Part shown: positions 22,299 to 33,600 of the stretch, piece after piece
Numbering within the stretch: position 1 is the stretch's first letter
How the letters are laid out: each line of letters begins with the position of its first letter
Assembly: GCA_027575765.1 (NCBI GenBank)
Contig: JANBPT010000351.1
Coordinates: 1-42,281, forward strand
Direction: 5' to 3'
DNA from: Tieghemiomyces parasiticus
Taxonomy: Eukaryota; Kickxellomycota; Dimargaritomycetes; Dimargaritales; Dimargaritaceae
DNA: 42,281 nt
Notes under the pieces: model-generated
What the model was told of the DNA's origin: nothing
Databases searched by the model: none
The model's input: only the letters and a program-made list of their open reading frames with translations
Position numbers and translations under genes: made by a program

Positions 22299-25200
22299 TC
22301 ACATTCGGTTATCCGAGCGATCAAAAATCAGCTCGCCAACTTTCACGGGCTTGCGGACGGCGTTGGAGTAGCCCTCATTGTATTCGTACCAGACCAGGAT
22401 ATCGTCCAACGGATTGATGGCGGCCGTAGGCCCAGGTGCTGCTACTGTGTCACCCTGGTCCTGCTGACCGCCTGTATCTGGAGTACCGGTCGGCAGCGGT
22501 GGCGCGACAATGATCGGTCGGCCAAAAAAGTCCTTGAGCGCGAGGGGCCGGGGTTGGGGCACGAGGTAGGCCCGACGGTTTGCGGTCACCGCCGCAAGGG
22601 GAGCGGCAGGCTGGTCAGTTTCAGCTGGTTTGTCGGTGGGCGTTGGTATTGCGGTCGTCGGCTTGGGTTGTCTCACCAGAGCGCCGGCCTCCTTCTCGGC
22701 GCGCGTCACTTCCCGTACCCGGATGCACTCCTTCTCGACCTCCTGGGCGATCATGAGCTTAGTGGCATTGGGTATATTCAGTAAACTCGTTCCGCCCGCA
22801 CGAGGGGGCAGCCCCGAGGTCCTCGGCTGGCCTGACTTTTCTTTGGCATTGGATACGGTACCGACCGTTGCCCAGTCACCCGACTCGATGGTCAGCTTCA
22901 TCGGAATGAGGGCATCTTCGAGAGGCGGCTCGATACGTGAGGTAAACGACCCATCCTCAGCCTTATCCTGGATGTAGGTCAGTCCAAACGCCGCCATGAC
23001 ACCGACGAGGCGCTGTAGGGCCTGGCGGTCTTCAGGTGGGAGCAGCTGAAGGTTGGTACCGCGGAGCGGGGTGGCGATGATACGGATAAGCCATGGGAGG
23101 AGCTCCTGGGCGATATAGGCCGGGGTCGGCCAGAGGTGGCGGAGTAATGGGGTCCGTACGCCGGCCAGGAGCGACTCGAGGATCCCCGCGCGGGCCTGAC
23201 GACGGGTCCGGACTTCGTAGTCCACGCGGGGGTAAGGGAAATCGAGATTGCGGACGAAGGGGTTGGCGAGAGCCGAATGGAAGAAGAGGAGCGGGTAACT
23301 GAGGTACCCGTTTAGTGCCATCGTCGATCCGCCACCGCCACCACTGCCGCGGTTGAGGCGGTCGTAAAAAGCCAGCCAATCGCCCACCTGGACCACCTTG
23401 GTGAGGTAGGCGTCGTGAAACCGCAGCCGGAGGTAGTTCTCAAAGCAGCCCATGACGAGTTTATCGTGTTCGTTACAGGCCCGGATGTCCGCGGCAAGCT
23501 TGGCCAGGTACTCGCGGCGGTAAGCCGTCCCGCGAATCTTGAGCGAGTCACCGCTGGTGGCATCGCGGGAGGATGGGGTCAGGGAACGCCGGACGAAGGC
23601 CGGTCCGTTGTCAGTGGGGCCCCCACCCGCGGTAGCGGCGGCGTGGGATCCTGCGAGGGGCCGGGCGGTCGGCGGGGTAAATATGCGCTCCCAGAGAGTA
23701 AAAAGCGACTGTTGCATATCCTTTATGCCCACAGGAGCACGCTTGACCATCTCCCATGTCAGCCGTTCCCCTGGACCTAAATCCTTACGCAGGAATTGGA
23801 GTGTATGAAGACAGTTACGCAGATCACATTCGGCGCGTTCACAAAGCGCGACGAGGGTCGACAGGTCGGTGAGGATACCTTCCTGGAGGCAGAGACTCGA
23901 CAAACGTTGGGCGAGGGAGGCTGGTGGGGGTCGGTAGAGCGTATATACTTGGGCCACGGCACGGAGCGGGCGGAGGGACGGCGCGTAGAGGTTGTTACAG
24001 ATGCAAATGATGGGGCGGAGCAGGGCTGGCGGGCCCGGTTTCCTACGTCCACGAGTCCGATCGTCATTTTCTATGCCGCCGTGGCCTAGCATACCGCCGA
24101 GCGTGGTCGAGGTGGTGTTGAGAGTAGTACTACTCTTTTTGGGGATCCGGACCTCGGCCGTGGCCATGGCAACCAGGAGGCTGATGAAGTCTCGGCCGCC
24201 ACCGCCGTCTCCGCCCCGTCCAGAATTATGGTTGTTGTGGTTATTGCCGCCCACCACCCCGTCAATCTCGTCAATGATGAGGGCGGTGGGTTTTCCCGAC
24301 GCCCGAACCGAGTGCGACTGCGTTATGGACAGTAGTTTTTGGTACACCTGGGTGCCCGTTCGGTCGTCGCTGGCGTTGATCTCGACCGTGGTATAACCGG
24401 CCTGCTGGGCGATGATGTGGGCCAAGGTGGTCTTGCCTAGTCCAGGCGGGCCGGCCAGCAGGAGGATTTTGCGAAACGGACGTTGATGGGGGTCGGTATT
24501 CTTAAAGTTGCCAAGCTCCATCCGCGAACCGGTGACTGTGGGGTGGCCGCCGGCCTGGTTGCTGGCCTTACCGGGGTGGCTCCTATCGCCGCCACTAGGT
24601 TTAAAATCGCGGCCGTATTTGCTAGGCATGACGAACGGGGCCCGCTTGTGCCGGCCGAAGACGCAGTAGTCCCATTCTTTGAGCCAGAGAAGCGTCTCCC
24701 GGTTAACCTTTTCCTCACTGACCAGATCGGTAAACCGTCGCGGTTTGTGCTTGTCAACCCACATGGCCGCCGGGGCCAGAGTGGCTTTCGAATCGCTTGA
24801 TGGGTCGAAGGATGGTGAGATAGTGAATGACGTAAATGTGCGAAGAGAAGGAGGCAGGTAGTTAGCGGCAGTCCCACATCGTCAAAGGGGTTACTACCTC
24901 TCTGAATCGCGCTCGGCGGCCATGGGCACATTCGCGAGGTCCTTCATCTTACCCGTCTCGGTCGCTATCATCGGGCATCATATCCTGGTCGCCCTTGGCT
25001 GCCAGGCCCGACTTTCGCATGGCTGCCGCGATACGATCTTGATCGATCTCATCCATGATCCGGTAGATTGATGCTGGGTCACTGGGGCCAGTCACAGTGG
25101 CTTTTGACACAACGCCGCTGAGACTAGCCACCAGCTTGCGCATGACTTCCTGGCGCGTCTGGCCGGGCGGGGCCACGGGAGTCTTTTTCTTGGGAAAATA

Positions 25201-25980
25201 AAGACGCTGACCGTGACTTGTGGAGGCCATCACGAAGGGGCCGGCGACGGGCGGTAGACGATAGTTGTACGTTTCGAGTGGGTGTGATGTAGATGACGGC
25301 TGAAGGTCGTCAGCATCGCCATTAATTACTTGCGCCGAAGTTACAACGGCGCTAAAGGGACGGGTACGGCGATGGGATGACGAGGCGGCGTTATCGCTTA
25401 CACCCGACCGGTAGCCAAAGTCACGGGTAGATTGTTCGTGAAACAGTGATAGTTCACCCTGGCCTTCATGGCCAGGTTCTACCTCGTCAGGTGTCCGGAC
25501 TCTAACGCCACTTGGGGTGTGTGGCGTCCTCCAGCTGGAGCTGTTATCATCAAGTTCCACAGTTAATCCCCCGAGGCTCTCGCTGAATGTCCCTAGCGAC
25601 CCCATCCCGCCGGTGGGGCGATGAATTCCGTCAGTATCGCACCGTGCACGTTTGGCTGGCACCGTGTCCGGTCCGGACTGCATCGATTCCTCACACATCG
25701 CCTCCAGTTCGTGTTCAATTTCGTCCTGCTCCTCGGCAAGTCGTACTAAAGCATCGAGGTCCTCAGCACCATCGTCACCGTAGGAAAATGCAAGATGGGG
25801 GCGGAAATCTCCCAATTCGTCAGCATCAGTGGGCAAGGCACGTTTGGCAGGTCGGTTGGCGAGGAACGACGGTTTCTGGCTATTGGTCGGCGTAGCTTCA
25901 TTGGTATCGCTATATTGAGATATGGGAAAGGCACGCCCTGTCTGGCTGCAATCCTCAGCATCATCAGTGGGGTTAGCCAT
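22299..25980 (-). CDS. CTF18: Ctf18, large subunit of the Ctf18-RFC clamp loader
   Basis: Ctf18 with Rfc2-5, Dcc1 and Ctf8 loads PCNA and acts in sister chromatid cohesion and leading-strand replication. Two exons: 25980-24953 and 24795-22299, with a 157-nt intron (donor GG|GTAAGA, acceptor ATCAAG|C, phase 2), giving 1174 aa. The ATG at 25980 opens MANPTDDAED. The N-terminal 340 residues are acidic and mostly disordered, with the family block RLPPVAGPFVM...GQRLYF at 241-262. The AAA+ region begins MWVDKHKPRRFTDLVSEEKVN (about 354), with Walker A GPPGLGKT (458-465), INASDDRTG and Walker B LIIDEID (515-521). The C-terminus carries VWYEYNEGYSNAVRKPVKVG, the conserved tail used to bind Dcc1-Ctf8. 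Low-complexity Gly/Asn/His inserts follow Walker B and resemble loop expansions rather than damage. The second exon alone is open from its own ATG, which could mislead automated gene calls. Confidence 0.93.
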
Positions 25981-27938
25981 GGCGAAGATGGTGATTACAG
26001 GGGGGGGGCAGGAGAGAAGGTCAATTGAAGAAAATGTAGAGGCGATAGACCAGACAAATGCGTGTACTGAAGGAAAGGTGAAAACAGGTTTCCAAACAAG
26101 GGCACACGCAAAAAAGTAAATATACAGGCCTGGTGAACACGTGTAAGCCCTGGACGCTCGTGGGTAAAGGATATCAAAAGCTGCTCAACCAAGTACAGTA
26201 CCCATTGACGTCGTCTACCTGGTCGGCTACTCATGGATATATATTGTAGGAAATCTTGACACCACTGGCCCTTAGCCAGTGAACCTCTAGGTATCAGATC
26301 ATATTGTAACAGAGGAAGTGTGGTATCGTGGAACTATGGGGGATGCGAATATGTTATTAGTAAAGGTAGAATTATAAGACAGTGTGCAGTTTGTTGGGGT
26401 GGCCGGTAGACAGCCACTGTATATGTCTTCAATGGGTGCTAACCAATAACGCCTGGCAACAGCAAACCTAAGAAAAAGGGAAGAAGAAGAGGAAGTAATA
26501 GAAAGCAAGGCATGAAATCCGGGAGCAACCACACAGGCATGGGATTGTTGCAGTCGGAATCAGTTGAACGGTTTACCAAGGCATGTTATAGTGATGAAAG
26601 CTCACCCGGTCTTGCCTCAATCCATCAGCGGTCCACCTTATCCTAGGGGTGTCGCCTTGGTACAGGCGGCCTCCTATTTCAAAAAGGCGATGGTTGATTG
26701 AGCTACACTTCTCTACTCCGGTGAGAGTTCCAGCCATAGCAATATCATGAAATAGTTTGCTTGGTGGGTGATACGTCAATGTATGTGGCTGGTAACTGGT
26801 GGTTTGCCAAGGCTCGCATTTCGGAACTACATATATTTGCATAGCATATTAAGTGGCTGTGGATGTCGACTCTTGCTTGAAACCTATGTGTGATAGTTGT
26901 GCTGATGTCGCAGGTTATGCAACCCAAAAGAGGTGCATGTGGAGAGATCAGAGCTATCAACAAGGGAGACAGGGATAAGTCTGCTAAAGTTTAGTGAAAT
27001 AATATGAAATTATATGGTGGTACTTATGAGTGTAGTAACTGAAACCATCACCATTCACAATCCACTAGCTATGTAACCTAAACATATTCTATGACACCTC
27101 AAGACATGTGTCAGTACGGCCTCCTACTGTTCTCTTCCAAGTTTACTGCAGCATCTATTAGCCAAACCAGCGAAACTTGCAATCCATCTATTAAGACTCA
27201 TACCTAGAAACCAAAGGGCCCTTTATGCTCTTCTGCCCTCACAGCTACTATACACAGGCTACTAGGAATAACAAGCGCGGGATAGTTAAGAACTGACAAA
27301 CCGCACTCTGGGACATGTCTGTCTACACATCTGTGACGCCCATAAACAAGACTGCATAGCCGACGCACCTATAGGCAAACTCACCAAGCCACCGATCGCC
27401 GAATTCAGCCTGCAACCTTCAATGGGTAACTAAACGATCTCAAACCACCTGGCCTCGCGCTTTATATCAGTACTGGACTCCGCCCTCCTTCTTGATTTGC
27501 TCTTCGTTTGTATACCTATATCTCGCATCGTTTAGTATCCGTAGCACCCCTGCTACCGCCTGCCCTTACACCCGTCACTTTCTCTACGCTTTCACTCTAT
27601 CAACCTTGCTTCTACCGCTCGTACCTGCCCTTCCATTGCACTATTCCCAATTATCGTTGATTGCCTTAGATCGTCGCACCCTTAGTAAAGCCCGTTACGA
27701 CCCCCACGCCCACTAGTCCCCTTTAGCAATATCATAACATCGCAGTTACTGCTAAATAACCCTGATCCATAGGATTATGAGAATCATAGATCACCAAAAT
27801 TACACAAACTATTCATGCAGCATTAATAACACATGACCCTATAATCGTAGAAAAAAATCTATAAAAGATGTGTGGGGTAAAATTAAGGTGCCTTCAATAC
27901 CATGTACAGAAAGAAACGACCGAAAAAGAGTTAAACAT
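25981..27938. other. Intergenic region between CTF18 and tRNA-Leu
   Basis: About 2 kb in which base composition shifts from GC-rich to AT-rich. It begins with the CTF18 promoter. A G8-type homopolymer is near 26000-26008. Small ORFs on both strands have no recognisable domain. No RNA gene was recognised. Confidence 0.5.
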
Positions 27939-28019
27939 GAGCGGAGTGGGATTCGAACCCACGCCTCCGGAAAGATCACGGCCTTAACGTGACGCCTTAG
28001 ACCGCTCGGCCATCCGCCC
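27939..28019 (-). tRNA. tRNA-Leu (anticodon AAG)
   Basis: An 81-nt cloverleaf folds on the minus strand. The acceptor stem GGGCGGA pairs with TCCGCTC (one G-U). The D arm is GCCGAGCGGTCTAAGGC. The anticodon stem TCACG/CGTGA holds loop TTAAGGC, giving anticodon AAG. A 13-nt variable arm, as in class II leucine tRNAs, is followed by the T arm GTGGG-TTCGAAT-CCCAC. There is no intron. A TTTTT Pol III terminator lies about 14 nt downstream. Confidence 0.95.
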
Positions 28020-28410
28020 TTTGATGGCTGTGATGGAGCAACCAACCTACCCCGTTTTTAGGATCACTGTAGGGATCCCAGCCTCTTATAACCAATTCAC
28101 TTACCAAACTATGATAGCATTGAACTGCCTCTATCTTTGATCTGAACAACCCAGCCTACGTGCACAAGGGTATGTCTACAGTAATATTGCAACATGAATT
28201 AATACCGGGCCAGTTTCCTCTTCTTGGAATGGCAGTTGGTTTCTTACCTTTATTCTCATTATCATCTTACCAGACGTTTTGATCCCAAACCTAGTTACTC
28301 CCAATCCCTGTCACAACATTACATGGCTGTGGTGCCAACACCCGCTTTGCTTCTTGAAGGTATCTGATGGGCACATCAACATGGGGAATGGAAGAACAAC
28401 AAGCAAGCCC
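28020..28410. other. Spacer between tRNA-Leu and the left LTR
   Basis: 391 nt upstream of the tRNA-Leu gene. I see no gene, and no target duplication relating to the adjacent LTR-like repeat. Confidence 0.5.
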
Positions 28411-28731
28411 TGTAAGGGGGAGGCTAGGATTAAGTTTTAAGGTTACGCACCTTATGCAGGGGGATGCAGATCCTTTCCCCACTCACCAGTATAAAAGCAA
28501 GCCCGCGCAGTTAGGCAAGGGCTTGCCAGCTATTTTTCTATTGTATTTTTTGATTTATCTTAGTAAAACTTTATTTCTCTATTTTTTGTTGTCAACAAAC
28601 CAACCATGGAACGATCCCATACTATTTACTTTTTTCCACTATTGTAAAAAACCCCAATTGCCTTGCCATTAGGCCTAGACCATTGTTACGTATGGCCTAA
28701 CCAAAAACTCTGCCTAGAGCCTAGCACCACA
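28411..28731 (+). repeat. LTR-like repeat, left copy (321 bp, plus orientation)
   Basis: Begins TGTAAGGGGG and ends AGCACCACA, the TG...CA form of an LTR. A TATAAAAG promoter motif is at 28490-28497. A second copy with the opposite orientation is at 35242-35552; differences between the two that I can see are mostly transitions. Directly after it comes TGGTAGCAAAGC (28735-28746), a plausible primer binding site for initiator methionine tRNA, and then the gag frame. This makes it the likely 5' LTR of the Ty3/gypsy element. No matching direct-oriented 3' LTR was found. Confidence 0.7.
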
Positions 28732-28734
28732 TTT

Positions 28735-28746
28735 TGGTAGCAAAGC
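28735..28746 (+). other. Putative primer binding site of the retrotransposon
   Basis: TGGTAGCAAAGC starts 3 nt after the left LTR. Many Ty3/gypsy elements prime on the 3' end of initiator methionine tRNA, whose complement begins TGGTAGC or TGGTATC. The match covers about 7-8 nt, so the call is tentative. Confidence 0.45.
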
Positions 28747-28850
28747 TACGTTCACAATGGACTGCCGGTGCACTAGCTAAAGTAGTGTGCAACCCAAAGC
28801 AACAACCAACAAAAAACACCAACAGAAACCAGGCCAGCAACCCAGTTTAA

Positions 28851-29931
28851 ATGGGAAGAGGATACAGCCTAGACCCCAAAACCTCCTTGTCATCTGCCTT
28901 GTCCACAACACCACCCAGAGAGCGCTGGCCTAGCCCATCCAGTGAACCCACCTCTGCCAACAAAGAAATCTACATGGATGCACAAAACACTCCCATGGAT
29001 CCACGCAGTTATGGGTTGGCCAATCCTGCAGCCAATCTACCACCACAACCCAACCTTGCTACTGCATTAAGCCAACTGGCCGCCTCCATCCAGAACAATC
29101 AAGGCATGGGGATGCCATGCCTCCCAGGGGCACAACTGATGCAATTCAGTGGGACATTGTGTTGATACTAGGCCCAAGTCTAATACCATAACCAAAAGGC
29201 TATTCTACTATCACAGAATTTGTGGTTCTGAAATAGTAGACTTGGACTTTACCCTGGGATGATCTAATGTGGTGGTTCCCAATCACCACAGACATGCCAC
29301 AAGAATGTGGGGTACTGGCTGTTGTTGTTTCAGCTGTACTGTGAGGCCATGGGAATCTTCAATGAAATATGTAAGGTCACCCTTGCCTCCAGTGCATTAT
29401 GCAACAAGGCATTGGGATGGCTGTATATCCTCCAATGCAATAACCCTCATGTGATGTGGGCTGACTTTGTATCCATGCTACAAGAGCGCTATGGGGGGGG
29501 TCTGCACCAAAGCCACCCTACGTGATTGTCTAGCAGCACTAACACAGGTACGCTCCATGTGGGAATACGCACATGACCTGACCTCCATTGTTGCAGCACA
29601 TGGCCAAATTTTGGACAATGAAGCCACTGATCAATTTATCTGTGGCCTGAAGCCCAACATATGGGCCCACGTGGTGGCTCAACACTTCCCCACCCTGGCT
29701 GAGGCCGTCATGTATGCAGAATGCTTTGATGCTGCCATGTATGGCAAGGGCATGTGGAACCCATCAATGGGCTCCCACAGTGGTCACGTGACCGGGCACC
29801 ACTGCCAGGGAGTGGTCCCCATAGAGGTCAACGCACTACAGGGATGCCCCAGCCAATGTTGCCCATTCACAGGAAACTGCTTCAACTGCAGTGAAAAGGG
29901 TCATGTGTCACGCCAGTGTACCAAACCCTAG
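28851..29931 (+). pseudogene. Retrotransposon gag, broken by an insertion and a frameshift
   Basis: Gag forms the retrotransposon capsid. The frame opens at ATG 28851 with a Pro/Ser/Ala-rich N-terminus. It is stopped inside a 133-bp element inserted at 29158-29290 (TSD GACAT). It resumes in the same frame after the insertion with a retrotransposon gag-like block (ALGWLYILQCNN, WADFVSMLQERYGG). At a run of eight G (about 29491-29498) the reading moves to another frame. That frame goes on through TLAEAVMYAE to a CCHC zinc knuckle, CFNCSEKGHVSRQC, and stops at 29931. Insertion plus duplication is 138 nt, a multiple of three, so the insertion kills the frame by its internal stops rather than by shifting it. 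Confidence 0.8.
29158..29290 (+). mobile_element. 133-bp TGTG...CACCACA element, copy 1 (inside gag)
   Basis: Starts TGTGTTGATACT and ends AATCACCACA. It is flanked by a perfect 5-bp duplication GACAT (29153-29157 and 29291-29295). It has two internal hairpins (see findings). By eye it is identical to copies 2 and 3. Confidence 0.92.
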
Positions 29932-30695
29932 TGCCACAATCACCTCCAGGAATTGGGAAATGGGAAGGGACAGTACAACAACCAGGAATTGAGCTGTCCC
30001 TGCAATGCATTGCCAACCCTCCTGGAGCTGTAAGTGGTGTGGCTTATGCCATGACCATGGGAACCTTGCCCCAGGAACCTACCACTGCCCCGCTCCTACT
30101 ATTCCCTATGGTGATAAACAACACTGTTGTACGTTGCTTGCTGGATAGTGGGTCCACCAACAACTTTATGTCAAGAGGGTGCATGCAGAGGTTGGGACTA
30201 AAACTGCAAAGATGTAAAACCCCTTTGGCGGTGAAAGTAGCCAACAACGCCACCATGTGGATATGCAAGTATGTCCAATGCTGGGTGACTATGCAAGAAA
30301 ACAAACATCAATTACATGCCTACATGTTTGACCACCCACAGTATGACGTCCTGGTGGGTCAACCCTGGATCCATGCACACAACCCCAACATTGACTGGCA
30401 CCATAGTACCGTAACCCTAACCAACAACTGTAAAAACACCCTGCACAATGCCACCAGCCAACGCATAAACAATGTGTCCCCTGCACCAATCAGACACTGC
30501 ACCCTTACTGTAAACTACAGTCCCTACACAGGGGAGACGTGCTCCAAAAGTTCCCCCACCATGGGGCAAGAAAACAGCCGCCCTCACAAAAGCACCCAGC
30601 TGGAACTGCACCACCCCACCATGGTACACTACCAATTAGACACCAAGGTCCCACCCCCCACCGGGCACACACAAGCAATGCAGGCATGGATCTAG
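29916..30695 (+). pseudogene. Retrotransposon aspartic protease region
   Basis: This frame overlaps the end of gag by 16 nt and lies in the -1 frame relative to it, as is usual for gag-pol expression by frameshifting; the overlap (ACCAAACCCTAG) is not a canonical slippery heptamer, so an indel is equally possible. The retropepsin active site is LLDSGST (about 30138-30158), with a downstream YDVLVGQPWI block typical of Ty3/gypsy proteases. The last codons (YQLDTKVPPPTG) appear to be the N-terminal strand of the dUTPase that continues in another frame; the switch falls near a C6 run (30655-30660). Confidence 0.75.
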
Positions 30696-33600
30696 CCACA
30701 ACCCAGAGCTTAATTGTTTACCCAGGCAAGACCGCCAGGGTCCCCCTAGGGATCCAGACTGAACCCCCCAGAAACATATCTCCAACTTCACCTCCAATCA
30801 AGCTGGGCCCTGAAGGGACTCCCCTTAGGGGCGGGGTTATTGATAGTAGATACCAAGGCAAAATTCAAGCCATTGTCACCAATGGCAGTAACCAGGACAT
30901 CCACATACAGGAGGGAGACTACCTCATACAGGCAGTATACCACACTGTCCCCCCTGTAGTGTGGGAAAAAACGCAAACCCCCAAAGAGTCCACCTGGGGT
31001 ACCCAGGGATTTGGATCCATCAATGCCATCCCCATCATCCAAACCATGTCTGCACAGCAGTGTAAGCAAGCCCTCCAAGACAACCAACAGGTGAGCTACC
31101 TCCTTGCCATGAGAGAGGTCAAACCCAAGACCCCCAACCCCCTGCATGGAATCCTGGCTGCCATGGGAAACACCCTTGCCCCATTCTGCACCACTGTGTT
31201 TGGAGGACTGCCCCCCAGACTCCCGCCAGAGAGGGGGTGCAATCACAAAATTGAGACCACCACAGAAATGCCCCAAGCCCGGGCCCTGTACCCTCTCCCA
31301 CTGCGGGACCTCCAGGAGCTGCACAGCCAATTGGACAAATACCTGGAGAAAGGGTGGATACGCCTGGGGTCATCCCTATACAGGGCTCCTGTCATTTTTG
31401 TCCCAAAGAAAGATGGGACCCACTGCATGTGCATGGATTATTGGGCCCTGAACAAGGTGACAATCAAAAACCAGTATCCCCTACCCAACATTGCGGAAAG
31501 TTTTGCCCAATTGGCAGGATCTCAGATCTTTTCCAAGATTGATCTAAGATTGGATTACCACCAGATCCGGATCCACCCCCCAGATGTGGCAAAAACGGTG
31601 TTTAACACCCACTATGGACAATACAAATTTTTGGTGATGCCATTTGGCTTAACCAATGCATCAGCCACTTTCCAGGTGCTGGTGAATTTGGTGTTACAAC
31701 CATTCCTAGATATGTGTGCCATGGTTTATTTAGACAATATCCTTGTTTTTAGTAAATCAATGGAGGAGCATGCACAGGACCTGGGATGGGTCCTGCACGC
31801 ACTAGCAGTGGCAAAATTGGTAGCCAACCTTAAAAAATCCAAATTTTGCAAGGAAAGCATTGAATACCTAGGCTATTTAATATCTAAGGAAGGGGTACAG
31901 GTAGACCCAGCTAAAACAAAGGCCATGCGGGAATACCCAACCCCCCAATTGGTAAAGCAGTTACAATCCTTTTTGGGTTTAACCAATTACTACCACGTGT
32001 TCATCCCAGAATATGTGGAGATTGCAGCTCCACTGACCAACCAGCTTAGGGGGAAGGAAAAGGATCTGGCTTGGGACAAGGAGTGCCAGGAGTCCTTTGA
32101 GAGACTGAAGGGTAAGCTGGTTGAACCACCAATATTAGTATACCCAGATTTCAATTGCCCCTTCACGGTACAGACAGATGCATCCACCATGTTGGTGGGT
32201 GCGGTACTGTTGCAGGACCATGGGAAAGGTCTGCAACTGGTAGCGTTTTTATCCAAACAACTGAATCTGGCCCAGACACAATACCTGGTATTTGAGTTAG
32301 AATTATTTGCAATTGTACATGCCCTAAAGAATTAGAGGCAATATCTGTATGGGCAAAAATTTGTAGTGCAAATGGACCATAATTTGCTACAATTCCTAAC
32401 TTTGGTAAAGAAACTAACACCACGCCTGTACAGGTGGTTAGAGGATTTATTAGAGTTTGACCCAGAGGTAGAATACCTGCCCAGGAAGAGACAAGAGATT
32501 GCCAATGCAATTTCCAGAGCACTGGACCCTGTGCTTAATGCAACAGACACCCCCAACAATGATTGGACGAATTATCTCAGGGGGTACCTGAGCAGGGAAG
32601 AATGGCCACGGGGGATCATGGAGTACACAAAAGACAAGGTGGTAAAGGAGGCTAACCACTGTCAATTAGTGGATGGCGTAGTAGTGAGAGTAGTGGATGG
32701 AGTAGATGTAGTGGTAGTAGCACCAGAAGATTGGATGGGGCACCTGCAAAACTACCATGATGGCAGGGGACATGGTGGCATAAAGGACACCATCACGCGC
32801 ATGAGACCCTTTGTATGGTAGCCCAATTGGCAGAAGGAAGCCACAGCCCACATCAAGGCATGCCTGCAATGCCAGATGTACGGGCCAAATTACAAGGAAC
32901 AAGACACATCACAACACCCACTGGACCCACCACTATCACCATTTATACAATGGAGCATCAATATTGTGGGGCCAGTACCCACCACACCCCATGGGAACAA
33001 ATACATCATCACCACACTAGAGCATGCCACAGGTTTCCCAGTGTGTAAGGCAGTCCTAGACACAGTCACAGAAAGAATTGTCAAATTCCTGTATTTGAAC
33101 ATTCTATGCAAGTTTGGTTACCCCATGAAACTTCTATTGGACTGGGGTCCCCAGTTCCTGGCTGACATCATGGGACAATTTGTAGCAAGGCAAAGGATTC
33201 ACCACATGTGCATGTCTGGTTACCATCCCCATACCAATGGTAGGTTAGAATGTTTCCATGGGTCCCTGAAGGGCATGATCTGTTGGGTGGTCCCCAACCC
33301 AGAAAAGGACTGGGACAAATGGCTTCCCACCATTCTCATGTACCTACAATCTAGGCCATCCCAGTGCACAGGCCATGCCCCATTCACCCTCCTCTATGGC
33401 ATCCAGATGCACCTACCTGGCACGCCTGCACAGCTGACTTTTGATCACGTGATTGACATTGACTATCAGCATGCCAATGCTGCACCCCAACTGGCAGCCA
33501 TGCAACAGCTACAAAAAGCCAAACACAGTGCCTGCCTACAGTGGAATCAAAAAAACCAACAAGGGGTGGGACACATCTGCCAATATAAAGAGGGAGATGC

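Noticed and set aside
1..26000. CRISPR arrays, prokaryotic operons or riboswitches
   Set aside because: The genes have spliceosomal introns and eukaryotic functions, and no regular direct repeat-spacer pattern is seen.
32333..32821. TAG read as a sense codon in the retrotransposon
   Set aside because: The PTR2 gene in the same window ends with TAG at its natural C-terminus, and other disabling changes are present in pol.
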